From Theobroma cacao (lineage: Eukaryota; Streptophyta; Magnoliopsida; Malvales; Malvaceae), in the NCBI RefSeq assembly GCF_000208745.1, contig NC_030858.1:20179852-20243851 (forward strand): a stretch of DNA of 64,000 nucleotides. The letters run 5' to 3'. How positions within the stretch are numbered: the first letter of the stretch is position 1; each line of letters begins with the position of its first letter. A program made the position numbers and the translations under genes. Below are positions 38,194 to 49,536 of this stretch, in pieces. The notes under the pieces were generated by a model, which did not search any database, was not told the origin of the DNA, and saw only the letters and a list, made by a program, of their open reading frames with translations.

Positions 38194-38817
38194 CTATCTA
38201 AACATGCAAAATAATAAAGATAAGCAAATAAGGATAAATAAAAAAAGCAATATAGCTCGATCCTTAGTGATATCACTAACATGCTTAACTAGAACCAATC
38301 TAGCAGTAATAAAATAAAACCAACATTTGTAGGCACCATGAAGCTTATTGCTCTTTAAGGACACAAGTAATCCTTTAAACAATTTCCACTCCCCATTACC
38401 CTTACACAAGTAATTAATTATCTCCTCATAATTCAGCTTTAGAGAAAAATATTCATCCATCAAATCATCAAGAATTTCAAAGTAATTATTAATGGCATTA
38501 GCAGTTAAAGGAACAAGTTTATGACGAAGAAGAATAGACCCATTCTTATGCTTTTTTACATTGGCATAAAATTTTCTAAGTAAAGGCATCATAGTTGCAA
38601 GAGGTTGTTTATAGAATGTGGTCCATTATTTAGCAAGAATAATGGCATAAACATCTGGGAACGGACTTTCACTAACATCAAATCCTCTCTTAAGCACTGG
38701 GGTTTTATAAACTAACTCCTTATTATATTTCTTTTCAACACCGGGAGAAATAAATCTAGTCCTATCATAAGAACTACTAACATTGGCTCTAGCTTTTTTT
38801 AGTGCCTCTTTAATAAA
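38194..38817 (-). pseudogene. 'Putative plant transposon protein' (gypsy-associated) remnant
   Basis: The minus frame from 38817 reads FIKEALKKARANV, RTRFISPGVEKKY, RGFDVSESPF, a TAA stop after IILAK, then WTTFYKQPLATMMPLLRKFYAN and on for 132 codons with LVPLTANAINNYF, DEYFSL, GEWKLFKG and HVSDITKDRAILLF. The order matches the domain named 'putative plant transposon protein', common in Ty3/gypsy elements between pol and the 3' LTR: FYAN at the start, INNYF/LGLP-like helix, W-x-x-F-x-x-x-L, and S-x-V-T-x-D-R-A-x-L-L at the end. Its function is unknown. One in-frame stop and a frame end at 38818 show decay. It sits upstream of the C1 LTR in the same orientation. Confidence 0.7.
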
Positions 38818-39332
38818 TTAAACTCTAAATAAATATCCAAAAATCAAACTCTAAATAATATTTCAACATTTGGTCACCAAGAACTATTAACTTAAGTAGT
38901 AAAAATCCCACAATCCGTAATATCACAAAACACAATATTTTGAAAATCACCAATGTAGGGAAAGTATACTTACTTGAGTATTGAAGACCAAATGTTGAAA
39001 GTTTGATGGCAAGAGAAGTTTGTTTAGGATTTGATGAGGAAATTGTAGAAAGAAGGTGGAGAAAAAATTTTGAAGAGAGAAAGAGAGAAGGTGGCTAAAA
39101 TTGAAAAAGGGAAGGGAAAAAGGGTTATTTATAGGGGCTTTTAGGGGTTTTCTTTTCTTTTTTTTGAACTTATATATCATAGGTAGACATGTCAATATTG
39201 GCCTAGCCCATCTGGTTGGCCCATTTTTTATGAAATATGGGGCGGGTTGGGTCATAAAAATGTAAGCCCATATTAAAATCGAGCCTAGATGGACTAGCTC
39301 GTATGATTAAGGGACTAACTCGGGTTGGGGCG

Positions 39333-40580
39333 TGTCACAACCCGAAACTCCCCTCGAGTCCATGACAACCGTCGTGATGTCCCGATCGACACTCATTACC
39401 CGGAATGTCAACCGGAACCCCGCAAGGCTTTAATATCAGCTTCTCATTTTCCTTGTGAGTAACCGTTGCCAAATATCATGTACTAAAAGATTTTAAACTA
39501 TTTCCAACTTAAAACAATAAAAATAATTTTTTTCTCACAGGGGCATTTTGGTCATTTTTCCTCACAAATCTCGAAACCAGTTAAAAAATGTAGTATACGA
39601 GTGGAAAACACATATTTCATAAAAAAAATAAATTCAAATGTCTAAAACATTCATTTAAAATGAAACTATATTTATTTGAATATAACAAAAAATATTCAAT
39701 AAAATATTATATTTTTTTATAAAACAATATTTATAGAGTTATCAGTAAATAATTTTTTTGTAACGTAAAAGCTAAATAAATTCATACATACTGTAATACA
39801 GATAACCAAAGTATAAAATTTAATTTACAGTGACACGTGGGCCCACGAATGACAAAAAGTATCAAAAGAAATGAACCTACAGTTTTTGGATGTGGCAAGT
39901 CCAATTGTAGTCCTTGACAATATGAGTTATCTACAATCTATTCTGAGCCTGAAATGGGTGGAAAGGAGGGTGGTGAGATTATATAATCCTAGTGAGTAAA
40001 CAAATACCATCTAAAATATCTAAAGCTGAGTAAATGGAGACAGATAAAATAGTTTAACATACTGTAATTCATCACCTTTCAACTTGTTTCAACCAAATAA
40101 AATCAATTCATATAAATAGAGTAATCAACATGGCTTATGAATTTCTTAAAAGCTTTGGCTCGTGCCAAAATTATTCTCATACCCAATTATCAGGGATACC
40201 TTGATCGAGGGCTATCCCAACAGAGTCCACTAAGGCTGTAAAAAAAAAAAATTATGTACGCATAAATCATGTTTTTGTTTTGAAAACATAGCCGTTCCTT
40301 GGTGTTGGCTGAGTTCACCCTCACGTGGTGGTTTGGCGTGAAGTGAACTCTAAAAGTTATACCTCGAAAGTTACCCTACTCGCTTCTCAAAACAAGGTAA
40401 AATATAACGGGGTTATCGTGCCTCTCTAATAGGCTGGTCAACGGAACCCACCCACTATAGTAAGCTAATAATTATCGCACCAATCAATAAAATTCAATAA
40501 CATGATATGGCAATTATTGTAATTCACAACCTTTCAAGGCAAATCAACAATCCGTATTTCAATGCAATTTCCAACCATCC
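39333..40580 (-). repeat. Partial family B LTR, cut by the gap
   Basis: It starts TGTCACAACCCG at the window-left end and follows 30109-31350 (family B) through the AATCTCACC-type block until the N run. The preceding bases are GGGCG; the second TSD cannot be seen. Confidence 0.85.
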
Positions 40581-40680
40581 NNNNNNNNNNNNNNNNNNNN
40601 NNNNNNNNNNNNNNNNNNNNNNNNNNNNNNNNNNNNNNNNNNNNNNNNNNNNNNNNNNNNNNNNNNNNNNNNNNNNNNNN
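40581..40680. other. Assembly gap of 100 N
   Basis: One hundred consecutive Ns, a standard scaffold gap of unknown true size. The right flank is not family B, so at least 1.6 kb of LTR and a junction are missing. Confidence 0.99.
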
Positions 40681-41440
40681 CTTAACTAAAGTAAACTTTG
40701 TTTTACGTTTTTTTGGGGCGTTATATCCATAACTTTTATGTCTATTTACTTGTCATTCATCATTGGTTATGGGATGAAATCCTCTCAAAGGTTAGTTCAT
40801 GCGATTAACTGAGTTTAGAATGCTTTGTGATTCATCTTTTATGAATTCAATATGATAATCAATTGTTATGTAGTTCCAAGCAATCTTAATTTAGATGTTT
40901 TATCTCAATAAAAATACTCCTTAACTAAATGTATTCATAATCCTATTATGAATTCATTGAGTTAGGACTCAATTTTATCTAAGTCATCTCATTAATTTCC
41001 TTTTTGATTCATAATAAAAAGAAAAATAATCTCACAATGATCTTATCATTATGACTTAGTATTGATTATCGTATACGCAAAGTCATACTTAATGATAAAT
41101 AATTTAGAACAATTCCAAAATAAAATGAGATGTAATGTAAATATATAAATATATAAAAGTTAAGCATCTCATGCTAGCAAAATATCAATCTATGTTTCCT
41201 AAACATAAAATAAAATATTCAGCCATAGGCCCAAAACCAAAACATCTCATCTTGACAATCATGTCATGAAAACATTCAATGTTCTAAAATTATTTATTGT
41301 TCCACAATCTAATCTAGGTCAACAAGCTTGATCACAATCTACTAAGGTTGTCCATTTCATGATCATATTCTTCACTGCTCCTTATCATTTGTTCCTTTAA
41401 TATGTCATACATATTAAAACTATTAATAAAGAGTGAGGCA
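40681..41440 (-). other. Copia element sequence downstream of gag, nothing recognised
   Basis: AT-rich sequence following the gag frame in the minus sense. No protease, integrase or RT motif is visible where they would be expected to begin. Either the element lacks pol or it lies in or beyond the gap. Confidence 0.4.
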
Positions 41441-42257
41441 TCATATACCAAGTAGTGAAAAATAAATCATCATGTGATTCATACCTAAAGAGGGGGCTTC
41501 TTTTTGTTTCTTCCCCTTGATGGATTTAAGATAACGTTTGTAATTGCGTGTCCAATGCCTTAGTTTGCCACAGAAATGGCATTTGTCATTGTCCTTGTCC
41601 TTCTTCACTCCTCTAGTAGGCTTTATACCTTTCAAAGTTGATGCTTTTTCATCTTTGTCTTCTTCACAATGGTGTTCTCAGTCTATGTGAGCATATTCAA
41701 TAAGCCCGAAAAGGTTACCTCAATCGTGTTCATGTTGAAGTTTAACAAAAACTGTGAATAGCTCTCTAGTAATGAAGAAGGTACAAGGTTTATGCTAAAA
41801 TCATGATCCATAACCCAATCCAACTGCTCACGTCGAGTGATATATCCTATCATTTTAAGCACATGAGGCCTTACTAGGCTTCCCTAAAACATCTTACATC
41901 AGAACAATTCCCTTAAAATGTCAAATTTCTCTTGCGACTTTCCTTATCGACCATTTCTCTAAGGTTTAGGATAATATTCAGGGCATTCATAGCTTCATGT
42001 CGCTTTTGAAGATCTAAAGCCATACTAGCCAACATCACACATGTGGCTTGATCAAGATCATCCATATAATCTCCATAGGCCTATTTTTTCTCATTTGTAG
42101 AATCACCGCTAGGTTCCTTGGGAACAGAACCATCTAGGACATAATACTTTTTCTCTTGTTTCAAGACAATCCTGATATTGCTAAATCAATCAATGAAATT
42201 TGGGCCTTTCAACTTGTTTGCATCAAGTATGCTTCTAAGTGGCAAACTATTCACCAT
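41441..42257 (-). pseudogene. Copia gag with degenerate CCHC zinc knuckle
   Basis: From ATG 42257 the minus strand reads MVNSLPLRSILDANKL, GPNFID, stop, then NIRIVLKQEKKYYVLDG. This is the standard start of plant Ty1/copia gag (SLRSILDANKLTGPNF..W..N.RIVL). Further on come DDLDQATCVMLASM, then MNTIEVT, and finally KCHFCGKLRHWTRNY, a CX2CX4HX4C knuckle whose last cysteine is tyrosine and whose usual GH is RH. Several stops and at least two frame changes break it. The last open piece is 41441-41635. It lies inside the minus-strand element whose primer site is at 47024-47035. Confidence 0.8.
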
Positions 42258-43573
42258 GATAGATTTATATTCTATATAAACCAACATATATAATTTTGAG
42301 TCGTTAACGCAAATTATATAATCATAAAGACAAGGTTTTAGAATCTTATATGATTATTCTCAATATTTTATCAAAATAATATCCCCCCTCTACTATTTGG
42401 AGAAATTTAACCTTTAAACTTCTTATTGAGTTAGAACCCTTTTCATCCTAGCATGACCTTGAGTAACTCAACAAGCCAAGATGACACTAATTAGGTTGAT
42501 AACTTAGCGTACCAATTGTATCTTATACAACTTCTAGATCAATTAGGTGACAACTCTTTTTCTAAATGTATCATATACATTTTGCCTAACTATGCCTCTA
42601 ATACTACGCGGTCATGTATGGCACATCTGAACAACATGGTACTAGTTGAGTCAGACCCACTAATAACTCAAATGTACTCGGGTAAAAGTTTAGCCTTGAG
42701 TGACTTAACAAGCCTTCAATTAAAAGAGCAGCCTGGTTATCTTGTTATATGGTGTAAGGTAACTTTTTGACTCAATATATTAATTAGGGATTCTATTTAT
42801 TAATTCATTAATTAAGGTCTCATTGATTTGGTGTTGTTGACATGCATAGCATTTATCGCATTTCACATATATCATATATATATATATATATTGAAAAATA
42901 AATCTATCTCATGCAAACTACTAGGATGATTATGGACTTTACCATTTCTAATTTCTTCCAGCCATTAAGGAAATTAGTTGGTCAAATTCTTAGGAGATTT
43001 ACACAAACATCGTCTTCAAGCTTTGCTTGTAATCTCTTGGAATTTCCATGGCTCTTTTGGATCTCCATCTTCAAGGTACAAAAATTTTTCTATCTAACCC
43101 TAGTTTTACAATTTGACGTAACTACTTACATTTTATAATCAAGAAACCCCAAGTTGCCTTCGAGGGGAGTTAAGTGAGAAAAGAATTTTACAACCTAGAG
43201 AAAATAGAGATAAGGTAGTGTGAGACCCCAAACTCTATAGGCTTGTAAATAAGCATAGATGTAATAATACGAGCTAGGGGTAGTTTCGTCATTTTCTCTA
43301 ATAAGGTCCCAAAAGAAAGTTTTATAAAATAACATGTAATGATGAAAACATGAAGAAAACTAGAAATGACAATAATTTTCACAATAGGGACAAAATGGTC
43401 ATTTTGCACCCGAGTCAAAACTTTTAAAAGTTTCGCAAACCTGAACATGTCTACACCATTATGGACTTGGTCTCAGTGTTAAAGAGTAAAAAGATTGCAC
43501 AAAGGGTTGCATGAGAACAAGCTAACTAGTCAAGGGCATTTTTGTAATTTTAAGGGAATGGATAAGTTTGGCC

Positions 43574-43581
43574 TATAAATA
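43574..43581 (+). promoter_or_regulatory. TATA box of family D LTR
   Basis: TATAAATA, 355 bp into the LTR. It is conserved in the reverse-oriented copies (TATTTATA at 59555-59562 in D3 and about 56039-56046 in D1). Confidence 0.6.
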
Positions 43582-44403
43582 TCTTTCTTCCAGCAGCTTC
43601 TTCTCCTATTTTCCAGCAGCTTGTCTTCTTCTTCCTTCTTCTTTCTCACTTTTCTTTAAAACCTCCATGGAAGCTTGATATGGAGCTTGCATAATTTTCT
43701 CTCTCTAGCTTTAATTTTCATGCCCTTGTGCCCGTTTGACTAGAACCCTTGTATTCTTTCACTCTCTCACTTCAAAACCCTTGGTAAAGCTTATTTCCAT
43801 ACTTTCTCTCACTAGTTGGGCATTTTAGAGAGAGAAAGAGAGAATTACCCCATTTGTTTGGAAGCTATTGGAAGGGAATTCAACTACAAAGAAACCCAAT
43901 CGTGAGTGATGAACTAAGCTCAATTTTTAGCTGTAAAAAATGGCTAGTAATTGGGATTATGAGCTATTTTATTGTTAAGGATGTTCATTCATTTTATAGT
44001 AATTAACATAGTGAACATAGATAGCCATTTGAAGTGGCAATTGAAAGCTAGCTAAAAGATAGCTTTTAGGGTTTATATTATGTTAATTAACGTAATGGTG
44101 ATGTTAATGTAATGGTAGGTTCCAACGAAGTTTCATCATTTCGTTTGGACAATTAGAGAAATTAGAGTCGGTTAAAGGCTTAACAAAATACCAGTGAGTG
44201 AACTACATTCAAAATTTGTTTTGGGGATATAATGTATTTGCCAAACATTTGAATGAATTATCAAGCTTTTCATAAAAACAAGTGCATTGGGAACAAGCTT
44301 TTGATAGATTGTCTCCATGTTGTGACATGTGACTATTATTGATTCATGCACTACCACATTGTGTTGATATATATATGTGAATACATTGTTGTGTAATGAT
44401 ATT

Positions 44404-44531
44404 GACTCGGCTATGTGCGAGTAGGGAGTGCACATAAGCCGATGATGACCCGGTTATGTGCGAGTAGGGAGTGCGCATAACCCGGTGATGACCTAGCCAT
44501 GTGCGAGTAGGGAGTGCGCATGAGCTAGGAA
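44404..44531 (+). repeat. Three 43-bp stem-loop tandem repeats in D0
   Basis: Units start at 44404, 44447 and 44490. Each has a left arm ending ATGTGC, a constant loop GAGTAGGGAGT, and a right arm beginning GCRCAT that pairs with the left arm. Paired bases differ between units in a compensating way. Confidence 0.85.
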
Positions 44532-44752
44532 TGATGGGATGGTGTGCATGATGGTGATGGGTATATGTATATGCATACATACGTAAACATGTGTGTTATA
44601 AGAAATTTATGAGTTATGTATATGGATGTAATGTATGTGAAATTCGGTATGTTAAACTTTGGGAAGTTGTTATGTATTTCTTATTGGTTTTGAACATTTC
44701 AGCAAGGTGGTTTTCTTTGGGAGAAAGGGAAATTTTCATTTGGTGGCCTGTA

Positions 44753-44960
44753 TCTCGCTGCAGCGAGAAACTCTTGAGTTTGAGAGCCTTCACCAGAATT
44801 GGTTCTCACTGCAGTGAGAATGAATCTCGTTGCAGCGAAAAGAAATCTCGCTACAGTGAGAAACTCTCTATTTCATCAGCTAAATTTTGCTGCAGCAAGA
44901 AACCTTTTGTTTTTGGGTTACAATTTCGTTGCAACGAGATTCAATCTCGCTACAGCAAAA
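44753..44960. repeat. Array of 16-bp palindromes in D0
   Basis: TCTCGCTGCAGCGAGA (44753-44768) and TCTCACTGCAGTGAGA (44804-44819) are perfect palindromes. Variants start at 44825, 44846, about 44885, about 44925 and 44945, with one more near 45146. Confidence 0.85.
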
Positions 44961-46211
44961 AACTTTCTGTTTTTATCTCCTATCTTGTCCAATTGCTGCC
45001 CTATTTTTCATTTCTTTGCTACCATATCTGAGCATGGACTTCCAACATTAAGGACTAATTGAGTTAAGTTTAAAATGAGGAAGTTTAGTGAGAAACCGTC
45101 GACCAGTTGAGAAACCCTCGTTTGGCTAATAATTTAATCCCAACGTCGTTGCAGCGAAGATTCGTTGTCATTTTTCACTTGCTCGCGTAATACTGAAGCT
45201 TTCATTCTTCAAATGATTTGTTATGTATGGGTTCATGATTTTCAAATGATTAATCATTTAAGGGCTTGATGAGGGGTTTTTAATATGAATGGAACTAACT
45301 TGCATTGTTTTGAAACAAGTGCATCATGATTTTAAATTCTCCCTTGTTGTTGCTTGTTCCCTTCCTTGTTCACTCACTGGGTTTATACTCACCGTTTTCA
45401 ACTTCATGTTTTCAGATCACGAGGTGTCCTTGTAGACTTGTATTCGGCTTTTGGTAGGCGCCTCGGCATTCAGTAACTGTACATTCGTCGAGTTTCTCCG
45501 CTGGACACCGAGTCTCTTTTTGTTGTGTATAGATAAACCTAATGTAGATTATTAAGATACATGTTGTATACAATGTATATAGATACTTGTTGGTATGCCA
45601 GTATGAGGTGGCAAATGTTTAATTTTATTTTGATTATAAGTTATGAAATATGACTTAGCAGTTATGATGGAATGATGAACACGTCAGATTAATAGGCTTG
45701 CTTTGGCTTAGTGGACTACGTCCATTGGGCCCATGCGCCGGTCATGGCCCGAAATTTGGGTCATGACAGGTAGGGTGTACAAACCCTATTTTAAAATAAA
45801 TATCATTAGAAATAAATTTAACCATCCATGACCAAATCTTCTAAGGTCTAAGTCCATAATCATCCTCATGCTTTATAATCACAATCAAAAGCATAGAAAT
45901 AAATGCAAACTCAATATCACTTGGTGATCTTGTGTGTTATTTGAGAAACGCATCAATTAATTCATTTAAAGTGCTAGACTCAAATTATTGGTATTGTATT
46001 ATTTCAATTTAGTGCTTAAGAAATTCCCATTTTCAAAACACTTAGTAAGTTTTCTAAAATATATCTGAAACAACATTTTAATTTCTAACATTTAGAACAT
46101 GGATTAGTTTCCTAAATTGTATGTTGTTCAAGTTACCTAAATGGTGACTTAACAAATTTTGGAAACTTCTAGTCAAATCCAAATTTTAATGAAAGTTCAA
46201 TGCTATCACAT

Positions 46212-46435
46212 AACTTTAGGAATTTCTTATAAAGTAGGAAACTATTTCCTATGAATTTCTCACATTAAAATATTATCCTTAATTTTTAGAATTTCTTTTA
46301 AAGTAGGAAACAATTTCCTATTCTTTATGAATCACCCAAAATTAAAATTCTATCCTTAATTTCAGGAATTACTTTTAAAATAGAAAAAAAAAATATTTTT
46401 TATGAATCACCCAAAATTAAAATATATGGCATTTA
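46212..46435. repeat. Three-unit tandem repeat in the Copia leader
   Basis: Units of about 70-80 bp, each with AGGAATTTCTT-like and AAAGTAGGAAAC-like words followed by TATGAATYNCYCA and ATTATCCTTAATTT. The third unit is degraded by an A-rich run. Confidence 0.7.
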
Positions 46436-47023
46436 AATGCTTTTAAAACTCCATAAATCATGAGTCAAACTCATGAAAAGGCTGTTGAAAATTTCCAGCA
46501 AGTGTATTTAACAATTAAACACAAAATTCATGAAGAATTAAGCCACAAAAATTTATCATAGTTGCCCAAAATTTTTTGCATTGAATCTTTGTTGTTTTGG
46601 AACTCGAAAATATGATTTTTATGAACCTTTTTCATACTAAATCAAGTTTGGCCGAAATATGCAGAAATTTAATTTGATAAAACTAATTTTTAACGATTAA
46701 ACACTGCTCATATCACTTACCTAATGTTAGTAAAAACTAATCGGCACATTAGTATCCAAAACACTTCAAAACTAATCGGTTTTAACTTGGCTTTGCAAGC
46801 CTTTTAATCCAATTATTAATTCTTCAACTAAACATGATTTTAAACCTTTGAAAACATGTTTTAATGAATTAATTACATGCTGTCTAGATTTGAATTTCAC
46901 ATAGAAAAACAGATTTTAAAGAAAGCCTTCAAAACTGATATACACCAAATCAACATACAAATCAATTTTATTGATTATCACCAAGAATCAAGCATGCATA
47001 TTACATGAAAACATTAAACAAAG

Positions 47024-47035
47024 GCTTTGGTACCA
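47024..47035 (-). other. Primer-binding site of the Copia element
   Basis: The minus strand reads TGGTACCAAAGC, differing at two positions from the usual TGGTATCAGAGC. It is directly beside the LTR end (CCCAACA, 47037). Confidence 0.7.
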
Positions 47036-49279
47036 CTGTTGGGATTAGACCTCATACTCAAATATGAAAATAATCAAGAAATTAAAATATAACGTAACGG
47101 AATAATAAACTAGCATTTAATTAGAGAAACAACCAAATCCTACAGGATCAATGTTTGTGCTTTTCATGTAAGTTTCAAATTAATTATGAACATTCATAAG
47201 TTTAAGAGTTATATACCTTGCTCTAGATATCGTAATCAAGAGCCAATTAAATAAAAAATGCTCGTGATGAAGCAAGAATCCCTGAAAAGAGAATAAGATG
47301 GTCTAAAATCCTACAACCAAAATCTTTGCTTCTTCACCTTTAGGATTTGTCAAATCTTCAGCCATCCAAGTATTTGGCGTCTAGCAGTAATCCACACAGT
47401 GATCGAATAAGACCTTCTCAAAGGTAGGATTTTACTTGAGCTAGTAAGTTTTGTTTCTAAAACAAAAAAAAACTAAAAACTCTTGCTGAATCTTATTTTT
47501 GTCAAACAAAGAAAATTAGTTTTCTTTTCTTATTTTATGAAACGGTCGAGAAGTGGCTAGAGGCTTGGAGTTTAACTTTGCTAACATAACATAATTATAT
47601 AGCCAAACTAAATTGTAACCCTAGATACAATAGTTGTATTTTAATTCAATTAAGTCCTTGTAAACTTAATTAATTTCCCACTTTATTTTGGTCTATTAGA
47701 ATTAAGTCCAACTTAATTGATTATCCTTACTTAATCTAAATCATTTCACTTAATGTATGTGACCCATTAGACTTCTAACAGGTTGGCAATAAATATAAAT
47801 CCTAATCAAATATAATTTAATAATTGATTTATATTTATAGATCATGAGTGGCACCTAGCAATACATGACCACCCAAATGTTAGAAAGTCAAATAAGAAAT
47901 TTGACAAAGCTCTTCAGTGATAAGCCTCTCAGTGTAATACGGTCTTTTCATCAAATATCCCAAATATGTCATAAACTAGGGCTCAGTGTCTACTTATAAC
48001 ATTCCATATTAGATCTCATAATTTATGACTAACCTTATTGTCACAGCCCAAATTCTCGGGCCATGACAGGCGCATGGGCCCAATGGGCATAGCCCACTAA
48101 GCCCAAGCAAGCCTCCTTATGCAATTCCGATTATCATTCCCATCCATCATCATTAAAATGAAGTGCTGTAACTCTCAAAAGTAAATGTTCCAGTAATATT
48201 TTATAACAACTGAATATTCATTTTTATATTATATCAAAGTACTGTCATAATCATTCCAACATATACATACTTCATTTATAACATGACTTTTAGTAGTTTA
48301 CATTACATATACATGTTCACAAGTAATAGACTCGAGACCGTCAGCAGAGTGACTCTGGGTGAAGATACAGCTACTGAGATGCCATAGTACCTACCAAGAA
48401 GACGAGCATATGTGTGCGACTCAATCTAGGTCCCAACTGCCTCCAAATCTGAAAACATGAATTTTAAAAATGTGAGTACAAAACTCAGTGAGTGAACATA
48501 AGAAGGGAACAAGCAATCAATAGGAAGAATTTGGAAATCGTGATGCATTTGTTTCAAAAACAATGCACTTGATTTAATTTCTTACTAAAAACCCCTCATT
48601 TCAAACCTTGATTAATACCCTCATAGTGTTTCATAAACCCATAATCAGTCCATGAAGTTAAATGGGTGAAAAGTAGGTCAAAATCAACCAAGGTAGCAAG
48701 CATGGCAGCAAGTTTCTCACTGCAGAAAAATTCATTCTCACTGCAGCGAGATTCGGGCGGCCAAAATAGAAAGTTTCTCGCTGTAGTGAGAAACAGTGTT
48801 AGTTTGCATGTGTTTCGGTTTTTCTAGTATATCTCCCTATACATAACTCCAATTGACTTGATTTTTTAATCATTAGAAAGATAAGAGGCAGAGATACAAC
48901 TTTTATGTTTACCACTTTTCCCAGTTTGGAGAGGAAGGTTGTCAAAATATTCATCAAAGTCAAGGCATGTCATCAGAACCTGAGAGTTTCTCGTTGCAAT
49001 GATATTTATTTTCGCTGCAGCGAGTTTTCTGCTGCCAAAACAGAATGTTTTTCACTGCAGTGAGAAGCAGGGCACCTAAGTGAAAAAAGGACCTCCTTTG
49101 CACAAAAAATCCATTTGGTGCTACAATAAAGATCAATTTGCAAGAAAATGAGAATTTCTCAAGATTCATCATGCCAAAATTCACATGCATTTCAATCATA
49201 TATCATATTCATGAACTTTCATTTCATAAGCGTAGATATGCATAAATACATAGATAAACATCAATATCATCATAATCAC

Positions 49280-49465
49280 ACCCAGCTCATGTGCATCCCC
49301 CCACATCGTGCACATAGCCGGCACCATCATGTGCATCCCCCCACATTGTGCACATAGCCATCATGTACATCCCCCCACATCATGCACAATGGCACTATCA
49401 TCATCCATCTCCCACACCACTATCATCACCTGCATGTTCCTCCCCCCACATCGTGCACACACACA
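49280..49465. repeat. Stem-loop tandem repeats in D1
   Basis: About four units with CATGTGCATCCCCCCACATCGTGCACAT-like cores, where ATGTGCA pairs with TGCACAT around a CCCCCCACA loop. The short frames on both strands here are translations of this array. Confidence 0.7.
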
Positions 49466-49500
49466 GTTATAGTCATCATACACAATATCAACTATCATGC

Positions 49501-49505
<5 letters not shown>

Positions 49506-49532
<27 letters not shown>
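49506..49532. repeat. (AT)n microsatellite in D1
   Basis: About 13 AT units. It lies beside the stem-loop array, as in M (24046) and in D2 (53157). Confidence 0.9.

Positions 49533-49536
<4 letters not shown>

Larger units (their letters stand above)
35758..39332 (-). mobile_element. 3' internal part of the family C element
   Basis: Directly upstream (minus sense) of the C1 3' LTR. It contains the purine tract, a solo LTR at 36183-37403, non-coding AT-rich DNA with homopolymer runs (37409-38193), a decayed protein frame (38194-38817) and 0.5 kb of unrecognised sequence with short GGCCCA-type words (38818-39332). A family B LTR then interrupts it. The rest of the internal region is not identified. 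Confidence 0.55.
43219..45768 (+). repeat. Solo LTR of family D (D0), TSD GGTAG
   Basis: It begins TGTGAGACCCC and ends GGGTCATGACA; 2.55 kb. GGTAG is duplicated at 43214-43218 and 45769-45773. It carries a TATA box (43574), three 43-bp stem-loop units (44404-44531), an array of 16-bp palindromes (44753-44960), and the shared leader motif ACTCACTGGGTTTATACTCACC...TTTTCAG near 45370-45416. The frames at 44591 and 44799 merely translate the palindrome array (RCSEK/RYSEK repeats). Confidence 0.93.
42258..47036 (-). mobile_element. Leader of the minus-strand Copia element, interrupted by D0
   Basis: This runs from the primer site (47024-47035) to the gag start. Excluding the D0 solo LTR it is about 2.2 kb, long for a Copia leader. 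It contains a three-unit tandem repeat at 46212-46435 and an (AT)n tract near 42873-42891. Small plus-strand frames (42516, 42911) have no recognisable content. Confidence 0.6.

Noticed and set aside
44591..45031. 146-codon plus frame with RCSEK/RYSEK repeats
   Set aside because: It is the translation of the palindrome array of a family D LTR. Frames read in both other phases and on the other strand of sister LTRs, and no start or codon pattern supports a protein.
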